DNA of 17,050 nucleotides from CAZWKI01 sp964634645 (GTDB lineage: Bacteria > Patescibacteriota > Patescibacteriia > UBA1558 > S5-K13), in assembly GCA_964634645.1 (NCBI GenBank), contig CAZWKI010000023.1, forward strand, positions 1 through 17,050. Direction: 5' to 3'. This document shows, piece after piece, positions 1 to 6,532 of the stretch. The translations under genes and the position numbers were made by a program. The first letter of the stretch is position 1. Each line of letters begins with the position of its first letter. The notes under the pieces are model-generated. The model saw nothing but the letters and a program-made list of their open reading frames with translations. It had not been told where the DNA came from and searched no databases.

Positions 1-74
1 ATGAACAATCCATAATTAATAATGAAGTCGCAAATTATATTAATAATATGAATATGATAAATGATTATAAATAA
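1..74 (+). CDS. 3' end of an unidentified gene (partial, cut by window edge)
   Basis: The frame starting at base 3 is open for 23 codons and ends in TAA at 72-74; the other two plus frames stop within the first 20 bases. The residues are Asn/Ile-rich (ending NMINDYK) and carry no recognisable motif. The stop runs directly into an 11-bp terminator hairpin at 73-101, as expected for a true gene end. It converges on the glycosyltransferase gene ending at 125. Too little is visible to name a function. Confidence 0.5.
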   Translation, partial: EQSIINNEVANYINNMNMINDYK

Positions 75-101
75 AAAATCAAGCTTATCACTTGATTTTT
101 T
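73..101. terminator. Bidirectional intrinsic terminator between convergent genes
   Basis: A perfect 11-bp stem (AAAAAATCAAG at 73-83 pairing with CTTGATTTTTT at 91-101) encloses a 7-nt loop. It has a T run after the stem on the plus strand and an A run before it, so it can end transcription in both directions. It separates the partial plus-strand gene ending at 74 from the minus-strand glycosyltransferase ending at 125. Confidence 0.75.
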
Positions 102-124
102 ACTGAATTTAATAAAAAAATAAT

Positions 125-1228
125 TTAAAAAGATTTATATAATTTTTCTATTTCATTTGCAACAACATCCCAAGAATAATGTTCTCTTATATATTTTTCT
201 GTATTTTTTGCTTTTTCTATAGCTTGTTGTTGATTTGAAATAATATATTGCATTCTATTCTGTAATTCATTTACATTTTTATTTTCAAAAGAATAAACAA
301 GATCTTTGTCTATAAAACATTGGTTTCCATCAATAATGCTTGCAATAGTTGGAAGTCCGTGTGCCATTGCTTCAAGAAGTGTGATTGATAATCCTTCACC
401 CTCTGATGGAATTACAAAACAAAATGCATGAGTAAAAATTTGATTCAAAGCCTCGCCTTGTTGTTGACCAGTAAGTATAATGTTTTTGTTTGAATCAGAT
501 AATTTTTTTATATATTCAGAATACTCCGCGTTGTGAAAAGTGTCACCAACTATAACTAGTTGATATTCATTATTTTCTAATTTATTAAAAGCTTCTATAA
601 GATATTGTAATCCTTTGTGTGCAATGATTCTTGATATTGCTAAGAAATATTTTTTTGGTTTTATATTTAATTCTTCAAGTTTATCTGTGTTTTGATTTTT
701 AGTAACACTAAATCCGTTTGATATTTCAACAATTTCTTTTTTAAAATGTTTTTTGGCATAATCTTTTATTATTGGAGAAACAGCAATTGTTTTGTGTGGA
801 AACTTACAAACAGTATATTCTCCTAACAATAAGAATGATTTTGCAATTCGATTCCATTTTTGATGAAATCTATCCATGCAGTGAAATGTGCCAATAACTT
901 TGGCACGAGAAAAAATTCTTGGAATAAAGCTCATAAGTGATGGACCAACTCCATGATAATGAATAATATCGTAGTTTTGAAAACAAGCATGAATAGAAGA
1001 AATAAAAGTATGACTTATTGCATCAAAGTGCTTTGTAGAGATGCTTGGTAAATTTATTATATGAACCCCTTTATATTCTTTTAGGTTTTTGTCAGTATAA
1101 TTTGGCCTTGCATAAACATATACCTCGTGACCACGTTTTGCCATTTCAACTGCAAGATTTTCAACGTGTGCTTCTATGCCACCTTGTGTCATTGGAATAC
1201 CTTTTTGTCCTATGTAGGCGATTTTCAT
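125..1228 (-). CDS. GT4-family glycosyltransferase
   Basis: A 367-residue, two-Rossmann-fold (GT-B) glycosyltransferase, expected to transfer a sugar from a nucleotide donor to a growing surface polysaccharide or lipid-linked precursor at the inner membrane face. The N terminus (IGQKGIPMTQGGIEAHVENLA) is the acceptor-side signature of GT4 enzymes related to rhamnosyl- and mannosyltransferases, with the GG glycine loop near residue 17. The C-terminal donor domain carries the EX7E motif, with E278 and E286 inside EGLSITLLEAM. Length is normal for the family and the ATG start is at the usual place before MKIAYIG. No SD is visible upstream; the 69-base gap to the preceding glycosyltransferase holds a degenerate tandem repeat. 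It is the last gene of a minus-strand polysaccharide cluster. Donor and acceptor cannot be assigned from sequence. Confidence 0.9.
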   Translation of the reverse strand: MKIAYIGQKGIPMTQGGIEAHVENLAVEMAKRGHEVYVYARPNYTDKNLKEYKGVHIINLPSISTKHFDAISHTFISSIHACFQNYDIIHYHGVGPSLMSFIPRIFSRAKVIGTFHCMDRFHQKWNRIAKSFLLLGEYTVCKFPHKTIAVSPIIKDYAKKHFKKEIVEISNGFSVTKNQNTDKLEELNIKPKKYFLAISRIIAHKGLQYLIEAFNKLENNEYQLVIVGDTFHNAEYSEYIKKLSDSNKNIILTGQQQGEALNQIFTHAFCFVIPSEGEGLSITLLEAMAHGLPTIASIIDGNQCFIDKDLVYSFENKNVNELQNRMQYIISNQQQAIEKAKNTEKYIREHYSWDVVANEIEKLYKSF

Positions 1229-1251
1229 ATGCTTAGTTAGATATAGTAGTT

Positions 1252-1310
1252 AGGGGTAAGGGATAAGGAATAAGAATTAAGGGATAAGGATTAAGAGTTA
1301 GGGTTTAAGG
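1252..1310. repeat. Degenerate telomere-like tandem repeat (G/A-rich on + strand)
   Basis: Two 21-bp units lie head to tail at 1261-1281 and 1282-1302 (GGATAAGGAATAAGAATTAAG and GGATAAGGATTAAGAGTTAGG), agreeing at 18 of 21 positions. They are flanked by partial copies (GTTAGGGGTAAG before, GTTTAAGG after). The minus strand reads as CCTTA/CCCTAA-type runs. The repeat fills the gap between two glycosyltransferase genes and supplies the last codons and stop of the upstream one. Its function is unknown; slippage-prone spacer sequence is the simplest reading. Confidence 0.6.
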
Positions 1311-2533
1311 TTTTGATATATTTCTATTAATTTTTTATAGTAAATTTCCTTATTAAATTCATTATTTGCCTTTATTTTAGCATTTTTACCCATATTTATT
1401 GCTAACTCCTGATTATACAGTATTTCGTTTATTTTGTCAATAGTTTCTTTTTTATTGCTTATATCAAATAATATTCCCGTATTACCATCCTCTACTAATT
1501 CGGCATTTCCTCCAAGATTTGATGCAAGAATCGCCTTTCCAATTGTCATTGTTTCAAGTATTGCAATTGAACAATTTTCATACCAAATATTTGGAATTAC
1601 AATAAATTTAGAATTATTTATTAATTTTTTCAGTTCATCTTGTCTATCATCTCCAAAATTTCCAAGAAATTGTATTTTTGATTCTAAGCCAAAATTATTT
1701 ACTAAATTTTTTAGATTTGTTTCTTCTGGACCCGAACCAGCAATAAGAAACTTGAAACCACTTTTTATTTCACTAAGTATTTCTATGAATTCTTTTAATC
1801 CTTTTTCTTTTGCAAGTCTTCCAAAATACAAAAAGTAATCACCTGTTTCTGGTTCTTTGTTTTCTGTATTAATATTTACAAAATTATGAAGCACCTCTAT
1901 GTTTTTATTTTCAAAATCAAATTTCAATAATTCATTTTTCATAAATTCACTTGGTGCTATAAAAACATCCACTAGTTTTGAATAAGGATAGAAAATTCTT
2001 TGAAAATACATTTCAAGAGTTCCAAGAAGACTCTTAGCTCTAGAATTTTCTATACATGAATTTTTATAACAATTAAAATATTTTTTATTTTTGCATTCTT
2101 CACAAGTTTTTCCACGATTAAATAATTTATAGTTTGGACAAATCACTTTATAGTCATGAAGAGTCATTGCTATTTTTATATTGTTTTTTTTGAGGATTTT
2201 TAATATTGCTGGAGTAAGATGATGATAAATATTGTGAATGTGAGCAATATCAATTTTATTTTCTTTTATTAATTTTCTTAGATTTTTTAATGCTTTGAAG
2301 TTTATAAAAAAGCTAAACATTCTATTTATTTTTTTTATAAAATTCATTTTTTGAGATAAATCAGAATATTTTGGAAAGTATTTGGAGTATTTACTTTCTA
2401 ATGTTTTTTCGTTTTTTGTACTAAAAACAATTACATTGTGGCCATTTGACTCAAGAAGTTTTATTAAACCCAAAAAATGTGCCTCAGAGCCACCTCTTTT
2501 GTAATAAAAATTGTTTATCTGTAATATATTCAT
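1298..2533 (-). CDS. GT4-family glycosyltransferase with a cysteine-rich insert
   Basis: A 411-residue GT-B glycosyltransferase, probably adding a sugar to a surface polysaccharide precursor. The start is placed at the ATG at 2533, giving MNILQINNFYYKRGGSEAHF, the standard GT4 N terminus. The frame stays open to 2626, but the extra residues lie inside the upstream gene and look nothing like a glycosyltransferase. The chosen ATG overlaps the radical SAM stop as ATGA, implying translational coupling. The motif LHDYKVICPNYKLF is followed by CEECKNKKYFNCYKNSC, a four-cysteine patch found in a subset of GT4 enzymes and possibly metal-binding. The donor domain has FLYFGRLAKEKGL and an EX7E motif at E319/E327 (ENCSIAILETM). 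The C terminus (NLKP) and stop are encoded within the tandem repeat at 1252-1310. Substrate unknown. Confidence 0.9.
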   Translation of the reverse strand: MNILQINNFYYKRGGSEAHFLGLIKLLESNGHNVIVFSTKNEKTLESKYSKYFPKYSDLSQKMNFIKKINRMFSFFINFKALKNLRKLIKENKIDIAHIHNIYHHLTPAILKILKKNNIKIAMTLHDYKVICPNYKLFNRGKTCEECKNKKYFNCYKNSCIENSRAKSLLGTLEMYFQRIFYPYSKLVDVFIAPSEFMKNELLKFDFENKNIEVLHNFVNINTENKEPETGDYFLYFGRLAKEKGLKEFIEILSEIKSGFKFLIAGSGPEETNLKNLVNNFGLESKIQFLGNFGDDRQDELKKLINNSKFIVIPNIWYENCSIAILETMTIGKAILASNLGGNAELVEDGNTGILFDISNKKETIDKINEILYNQELAINMGKNAKIKANNEFNKEIYYKKLIEIYQNLKP

Positions 2534-3498
2534 AATAAATGAGCTTTTATTTTGTTTATAATTATCCACGGGATAATTTTGTGAAAATTTTTTCTTATTG
2601 CCATTCTTGATGTACATATACTCCAAGGTTCTTGATTTTCTTCTTTGTATTTCAATATTTCATCTAAGTTTATATTTTCTAGATCAATATTTGATAAATT
2701 ACCAACACAAAAATTAGACATATTGCTTATATATACATTTCCATCGATATCAATAAATAAAGAATTGATTCCAGAATCACTACACAATATTCTTTTTCCT
2801 TTTAATAAATAATATAATATTCCATAGTTAAAATATGCCTTGAACCATTTTTTTGGATTAAAGGTTTTAAGTTGAGATTTTATAATGCTATTTATTTGAT
2901 TTTTCAATAACTGCGATGGGTTTATTGAATTATCTTGTTTTTGAAAGTAAATATCAGAGCTTACTACAGAGGACATAGAAAAATCTACATTTAATTTGCG
3001 AGACAGTTCATATACATTTATCAGTTCATTTGTGTTATCATTCATTATGGTAAAAGCAATTCCAAGATTTTCTATTCCAAGTTTTTTTAATTCTTTTACG
3101 GTGTTAATCGCATTTTGAAAAATATTAGAAACATTTCTTATTTTGTTATGAGTGTTCTCTAGTCCATCTATTGAAATTCTTATTCCTATTTTTGGATCAA
3201 TTTTTAATATTTTTTTTGTCTTTTCCAAAATAAGATTTGTGGCATAACCATTGCTTGAAATTATAAATTCAGCTTCTGGATTATTTGATTTCAAGATTTT
3301 GATAAGATCTTCGAGATCATTTCTCAAAAATGGTTCCCCACCAGAAATGTTTATATATCTAATGTTCTTAATATTAGAAAAAGACTCCAGGGGAAGGTCC
3401 ATTTTATCTTGGTTTTGCCATATATTGCACATTTTGCATTTTGCATTACACTTATATGTAGTTGCAATTACAATGCTTTTTATACTTGATTTTTTCAT
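2530..3498 (-). CDS. Radical SAM protein with degenerate SPASM-like C terminus
   Basis: A 322-residue radical SAM enzyme. C17, C21 and C24 (CNAKCKMC, the CX3CX2C motif) would bind the [4Fe-4S] cluster that cleaves S-adenosylmethionine, and SGGEPFLR near residue 53 is the SAM-binding GGE motif. The C-terminal part keeps the look of a SPASM/twitch domain (FIDIDGNVY, then GNL, then ICTSR), but only C239, C264 and C295 remain and the usual Cys after DGNVY is missing. A full auxiliary cluster is therefore unlikely. It opens the minus-strand polysaccharide cluster and ends in TGA overlapping the next gene's ATG. It is transcribed divergently from the Wzy-like gene across a 53-base AT-rich gap. A role in modifying a sugar, lipid or peptide for the cell surface is inferred from context only. 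The stop codon shows that TGA is not reassigned here. Confidence 0.88.
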   Translation of the reverse strand: MKKSSIKSIVIATTYKCNAKCKMCNIWQNQDKMDLPLESFSNIKNIRYINISGGEPFLRNDLEDLIKILKSNNPEAEFIISSNGYATNLILEKTKKILKIDPKIGIRISIDGLENTHNKIRNVSNIFQNAINTVKELKKLGIENLGIAFTIMNDNTNELINVYELSRKLNVDFSMSSVVSSDIYFQKQDNSINPSQLLKNQINSIIKSQLKTFNPKKWFKAYFNYGILYYLLKGKRILCSDSGINSLFIDIDGNVYISNMSNFCVGNLSNIDLENINLDEILKYKEENQEPWSICTSRMAIRKNFHKIIPWIIINKIKAHLL

Positions 3499-3551
3499 AT
3501 AAATATGGTTAACTAATATATTATACTTTAATATATCATATTATTACATAT
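3499..3551. promoter_or_regulatory. Divergent promoter region between radical SAM and Wzy-like genes
   Basis: A 53-base, almost pure AT gap between two divergent starts must hold promoters for both. On the minus strand a perfect TATAAT lies at 3525-3520, about 20 bases before the radical SAM ATG. On the plus strand TATACT lies at 3522-3527. No convincing -35 box is seen for either, and neither gene has an SD. Confidence 0.35.
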
Positions 3552-4907
3552 ATGTCAATTATTAAAAACAAGAGAAATATTACAATATTAGTATTAGTAG
3601 AAGCCCTTTTATCAATAGGGGTTTTGTCTTATATCATTTTCAATAAGGTAAATGCAATTAGCGCAATTGCTCTTATTATGATCACTATTCTTATTCCTCT
3701 TTTTGTAATTTTTCCTTATTATTCTCTATTATTTCTCATAATGATAAGAAATATTACCGATATTTATGCAGAAAACGCCTTTATTGGTGTTTTTAATTTT
3801 AGTTTGAACTTCTCATCAATTCTAAGCATTTTATTCATTTCGTGGTCATTTTTTCTCATATTGAAAGAAAAGATAAATCTTCGTAAAATTCCTCTATTTT
3901 GGCCATGGATGCTATTTTTGGGATTGTCTTTTATAAGTTTTATATATTCAGTGGACTTATCAGAATCTCTAAAAATGATAATAAGATTAATTTCTTTTTA
4001 CTTCTTGTTTGTTATTTCTTATTATTTCTTTCACAAATATTCCAACAAAGTTAAGTATTTTGTAATTGCTCTTTTTGCAAGTTATATAATTCCTTGTATT
4101 TTTGGATTGGTTCAGATAATCAATAATAGCGGATTTGTAGGCCCTGAAAATATGAGTAGGGTAAATGGAACATACGTACATCCAAATGCATTTGCTTTCA
4201 ATTTGTTATTTCTTTTTATTTTTGGAGCAAGTATTTATACAGGAATAAAAAATCAGACAAGCAAAAAATCTTTATTTTTTTATCTTGTATTAATATCAAT
4301 ACTTATATTTTTCACGCTTACTAGAAGTGTATGGATTGGATATGGACTCATGATTTTGTTTTTGATATTTTTATACAGAAGAAACAAAATTATAAACTAT
4401 GTATTTATTATATTTTCTATTATTTTTAGCTTTTTGATTCTTGTAAATTATACGCCACTCAAATATTATAATTTAGATAATATTGTTTTTGTAAAAAGAA
4501 TGACAAGCGCAGACATGTTCTTATCATCTTGGGATTGGCGTCTTAAGTCTTGGAAAGAAATGACGCCTTATATTTATGAGTCCCCCATATATGGACACGG
4601 AATAAACACATACTCATTTTTGAAATCAAAAGCATCAAGAGATTATTATGAAAGTACAAGAGCTCATAATGATTTTTTTATGATTTTAATTGAATTGGGA
4701 TTTATCGGATTATTACTTTATTTAAATTTAATTTTCAATGTTTTAAGAAAAATATATATAAAATACAAATTATCACATGATAACAAATTTCTTATTTCTT
4801 TTATTGGAATATTTATAATATTTGCAATAAGTGCCGTAGATAACACTCTTTCATTTACTTCTTTGCAATGGGTGTTGTGGGTTTATATTGCTTATATTCT
4901 TAGTTAA
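3552..4907 (+). CDS. O-antigen polymerase/ligase family membrane protein (Wzy/WaaL-like)
   Basis: A 451-residue polytopic membrane protein with roughly ten hydrophobic helices spread over its length. The family joins polysaccharide repeat units (Wzy) or transfers the finished chain to an acceptor (WaaL) on the outer face of the cytoplasmic membrane. The Wzy_C signature is present: LTRSVWIGYGL, then a large polar loop, then RAHNDFFMILIELGFIGLLLYL with H372 in the conserved HN pair. The loop (about residues 305-370) carries WDWRLKSWKEM and YGHGINTY, also typical. Polymerase and ligase cannot be told apart by sequence, and in a cell without LPS a polymerase or wall-attachment role is more likely. 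It is the only long plus-strand gene here, convergent with the Wzz-like gene once the inserted block is set aside. No SD precedes the ATG. Confidence 0.85.
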   Translation: MSIIKNKRNITILVLVEALLSIGVLSYIIFNKVNAISAIALIMITILIPLFVIFPYYSLLFLIMIRNITDIYAENAFIGVFNFSLNFSSILSILFISWSFFLILKEKINLRKIPLFWPWMLFLGLSFISFIYSVDLSESLKMIIRLISFYFLFVISYYFFHKYSNKVKYFVIALFASYIIPCIFGLVQIINNSGFVGPENMSRVNGTYVHPNAFAFNLLFLFIFGASIYTGIKNQTSKKSLFFYLVLISILIFFTLTRSVWIGYGLMILFLIFLYRRNKIINYVFIIFSIIFSFLILVNYTPLKYYNLDNIVFVKRMTSADMFLSSWDWRLKSWKEMTPYIYESPIYGHGINTYSFLKSKASRDYYESTRAHNDFFMILIELGFIGLLLYLNLIFNVLRKIYIKYKLSHDNKFLISFIGIFIIFAISAVDNTLSFTSLQWVLWVYIAYILS

Positions 4908-4920
4908 AATTTATAAAAAG

Positions 4921-4950
4921 AAAAAGGGGGCGGTTTTGTTACCGTCCCCT
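4921..4950. terminator. Intrinsic terminator ending the foreign-looking operon
   Basis: GGGGGCGG at 4926-4933 pairs with CCGTCCCC at 4942-4949 (one G-T wobble on the plus strand), with an 8-nt loop, extended by flanking A/T pairs. On the minus strand the stem is followed by TTTTTCTTTTT, so it is a strong terminator for the gene ending at 4989. On the plus strand only a short T-rich run follows, so it is weaker for the Wzy-like gene. Its GC-rich stem matches the composition of the inserted block and marks that block's left edge. Confidence 0.85.
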
Positions 4951-4960
4951 TATATTTATC

Positions 4961-4977
4961 GAGGGTCCTTGGCCCTC
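4961..4977. other. Second short hairpin before the terminator
   Basis: GAGGG at 4961-4965 pairs with CCCTC at 4973-4977. The plus strand can add an inner T-G and C-G pair, giving 7 bp around a 3-nt loop. It lies between the last stop of the minus-strand operon and the main terminator at 4921-4950. It may protect the transcript's 3' end; no T run follows it. Confidence 0.45.
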
Positions 4978-4988
4978 ATTCATTTAGA

Positions 4989-5477
4989 TTAGTAATTCAG
5001 TTTGTTCCCGGCAGGCACGACTGTTCCGACTGGGAAATCGAAGTTTATCAGGAAGCCGTAATTTGGCCCCTCTTGGTGAGAAGCTTCTGAACTGGAAGTA
5101 TAAAGCCAAAACCTTTGGTCCAGGCTTTTGAAAGTGAAGAATAAAGTTCCAGTTGGTGTTTTGAAGGCACTTTCTGGTATATTTACTATCAACTTGTCGT
5201 CTTCCCAGTAGCAGGAGTAGATCTCTCCGGGTTTCAGATCGCCTTTGATCTTGTGAAGTAGGAATTGCAAGGAGTCTACATCCTCCTTGAACGCGCCTTC
5301 ACTAGGATTTTGGGCGTCCCAGAAGTCCTCATACCAGGGGTTAATCTGAACTTGAATTTGGAGGTATTTCACTCCTTCGGATTGGACAATTGCCGCAGAA
5401 ATGCGATCACCTTTGATTTGGGCGAAAACGCTGCAGGCGAGAATCATCAGTATGATTACGAGTGTGAATCTTTTCAT
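4989..5477 (-). CDS. Small secreted protein of unknown function
   Basis: A 162-residue exported protein, not recognised. The ATG at 5477 is chosen because it is preceded by AGGAGA seven bases upstream and gives a classical Sec signal peptide (MKRFTLVIILMILACSVFAQ) with likely cleavage after FAQ or VFA. The frame extends to 5546, but the added 23 residues fall within the end of the neighbouring gene and would bury the signal. The mature part alternates polar and aromatic residues (KYLQIQVQINPWYEDFW; GTLFFTFKSLDQRFWLY), suggesting a compact beta-sandwich. It has no cysteine pair pattern and no catalytic motif. It is the last gene of a three-gene exported operon, 19 bases after the lipoprotein stop, with a terminator about 40 bases downstream. 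Codon use and G+C resemble its two partners, not the rest of the window. Confidence 0.75.
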   Translation of the reverse strand: MKRFTLVIILMILACSVFAQIKGDRISAAIVQSEGVKYLQIQVQINPWYEDFWDAQNPSEGAFKEDVDSLQFLLHKIKGDLKPGEIYSCYWEDDKLIVNIPESAFKTPTGTLFFTFKSLDQRFWLYTSSSEASHQEGPNYGFLINFDFPVGTVVPAGNKLNY

Positions 5478-5496
5478 TATTGTTTCTCCTTGAAAT

Positions 5497-6520
5497 TTAT
5501 TCGTTGATGCCGTTAAAATGGAGGTAAGTTGTACCTCTGGTTTCAATCAGGTCCACATTTGGCACCCCATTTGTGAACCATGTCCTGGTAAGAATCCAGT
5601 TAATATTTGAGCTGTCGGCATAGTTCGCAAAATAATAATGCTCAGTGCTGCCGTAAGGTGTTATAGTGAACACCCCCAAACACTTTCTGATTCCAGTCGC
5701 CTGATCGACGATCTCATACTCTTCGAAACACTCGTTCTTCAGAGCATAATACCAGGCTTCGTACCATCCTCCGGTATTCCATGTCATCGGAATCCCATCG
5801 AATAGGTTTGACGAACTTTTGACCACCAGATTCATTCCGGGAGTAACAAGCTCATCGTTTTGAAAGTTGGGGTCGTCGGGCAAAATATTGCCAATGTATG
5901 GTTGTCCCTGACCATTAAAATAAATTGTAGTCAGGGCATGGCCGGTATATTTGACCTGGACATGCATGATTTCGGATTCGTTGTCTGTATAACCGTTTAC
6001 GTTTGAATTATTGATTATGCAGGTTTTTACGAGTCCAAAGTGTGGGGCTAAACTATCCACACCCGCTATTCCAGCCCTTTGTACCGAGTGTCGTATCGGT
6101 ACTTCGGGACCGAAATTGCCATCGGCATACAACTTGGCAACGAACTTGACACCTGTGTTTCTATGACCGGCATATAGCGTAATGTCGGTATTGACATTGT
6201 ACCTTGCTTTTACCGAAATCGTTATTGAGGACATTGTGGTGCTAGTTCCCCAGACAGTGATAAATAGTTTCTTTCTGTCGTTGGACCAGAATTCGTCCCA
6301 CTCTTGCGTGAGAGGATTGTAGGCCTCAAATGATCCGGCAGCCCATATGCTGTCGCCAATTGTAGGTGAATACCNNNNNNNNNNGGCTTTTGGCCTGGGT
6401 GTCAGCCACGAAGACGATTGTGGGTTTTTTGGTTTCTTCAACCTGCGTGATTGAATGATCAGAACAGGCTGACATAAACAACATTAGCGTCACCGCTAGG
6501 ATAATAAATAAGTGTTTCAT
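5497..6520 (-). CDS. Predicted lipoprotein, interrupted by a 10-N assembly gap
   Basis: A probable lipoprotein of about 340 residues, function unknown. The ATG at 6520 follows AGGAGG by four bases and encodes a lipoprotein signal peptide (MKHLFIILAVTLMLFMSAC) with lipid attachment predicted at C19; Ser at +2 would send it to the outer membrane in a Lol-type system. The reading frame ends in the N run at 6375-6384 and resumes on the other side one frame off as YSPTIGDSIWAAGSFEA, ending FNGINE at 5497. Ten Ns is a placeholder length: the gene is intact if the real gap is a multiple of three. The mature part is beta-rich and aromatic, with ITISVKARYNVNTDITLYAG suggesting an immunoglobulin-like or carbohydrate-binding fold (weak inference). 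Middle gene of the operon, 12 bases after the barrel-like gene. Confidence 0.7.
6375..6384. other. Assembly gap (10 N)
   Basis: A run of ten N inside the lipoprotein gene, the conventional placeholder for a scaffold join of unknown size. The coding frame on the two sides differs by one for a length of ten and agrees for any multiple of three. The frame change is therefore an assembly effect, not evidence of a frameshift. Confidence 0.97.
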
Positions 6521-6532
6521 GTTTCCTCCTTT

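Noticed and set aside
1434..1838. 134-codon plus-strand frame opposite the GT4 gene, and similar plus-strand frames at 14888-15782
   Set aside because: They are antisense shadows of strongly supported genes, with no motif and no initiation signal.
2530..2532. Alternative genetic code with UGA as glycine
   Set aside because: TGA here ends a full-length radical SAM protein at an ATGA coupling site, and the other genes are complete under the standard bacterial code.
2534..2626. Longer N terminus for the GT4 glycosyltransferase (start at 2626)
   Set aside because: The extra 31 residues are the other frame of the radical SAM gene and are not family-like; the ATG at 2533 gives the standard GT4 N terminus and an ATGA overlap.
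5478..5546. Longer N terminus for the small secreted protein (start at 5546)
   Set aside because: It would place 23 residues before a perfect signal peptide; the ATG at 5477 has an AGGAGA SD at good spacing.
6326..6441. Frameshift or two overlapping genes at the lipoprotein
   Set aside because: The apparent shift coincides with a 10-N placeholder gap, so frame cannot be judged across it.
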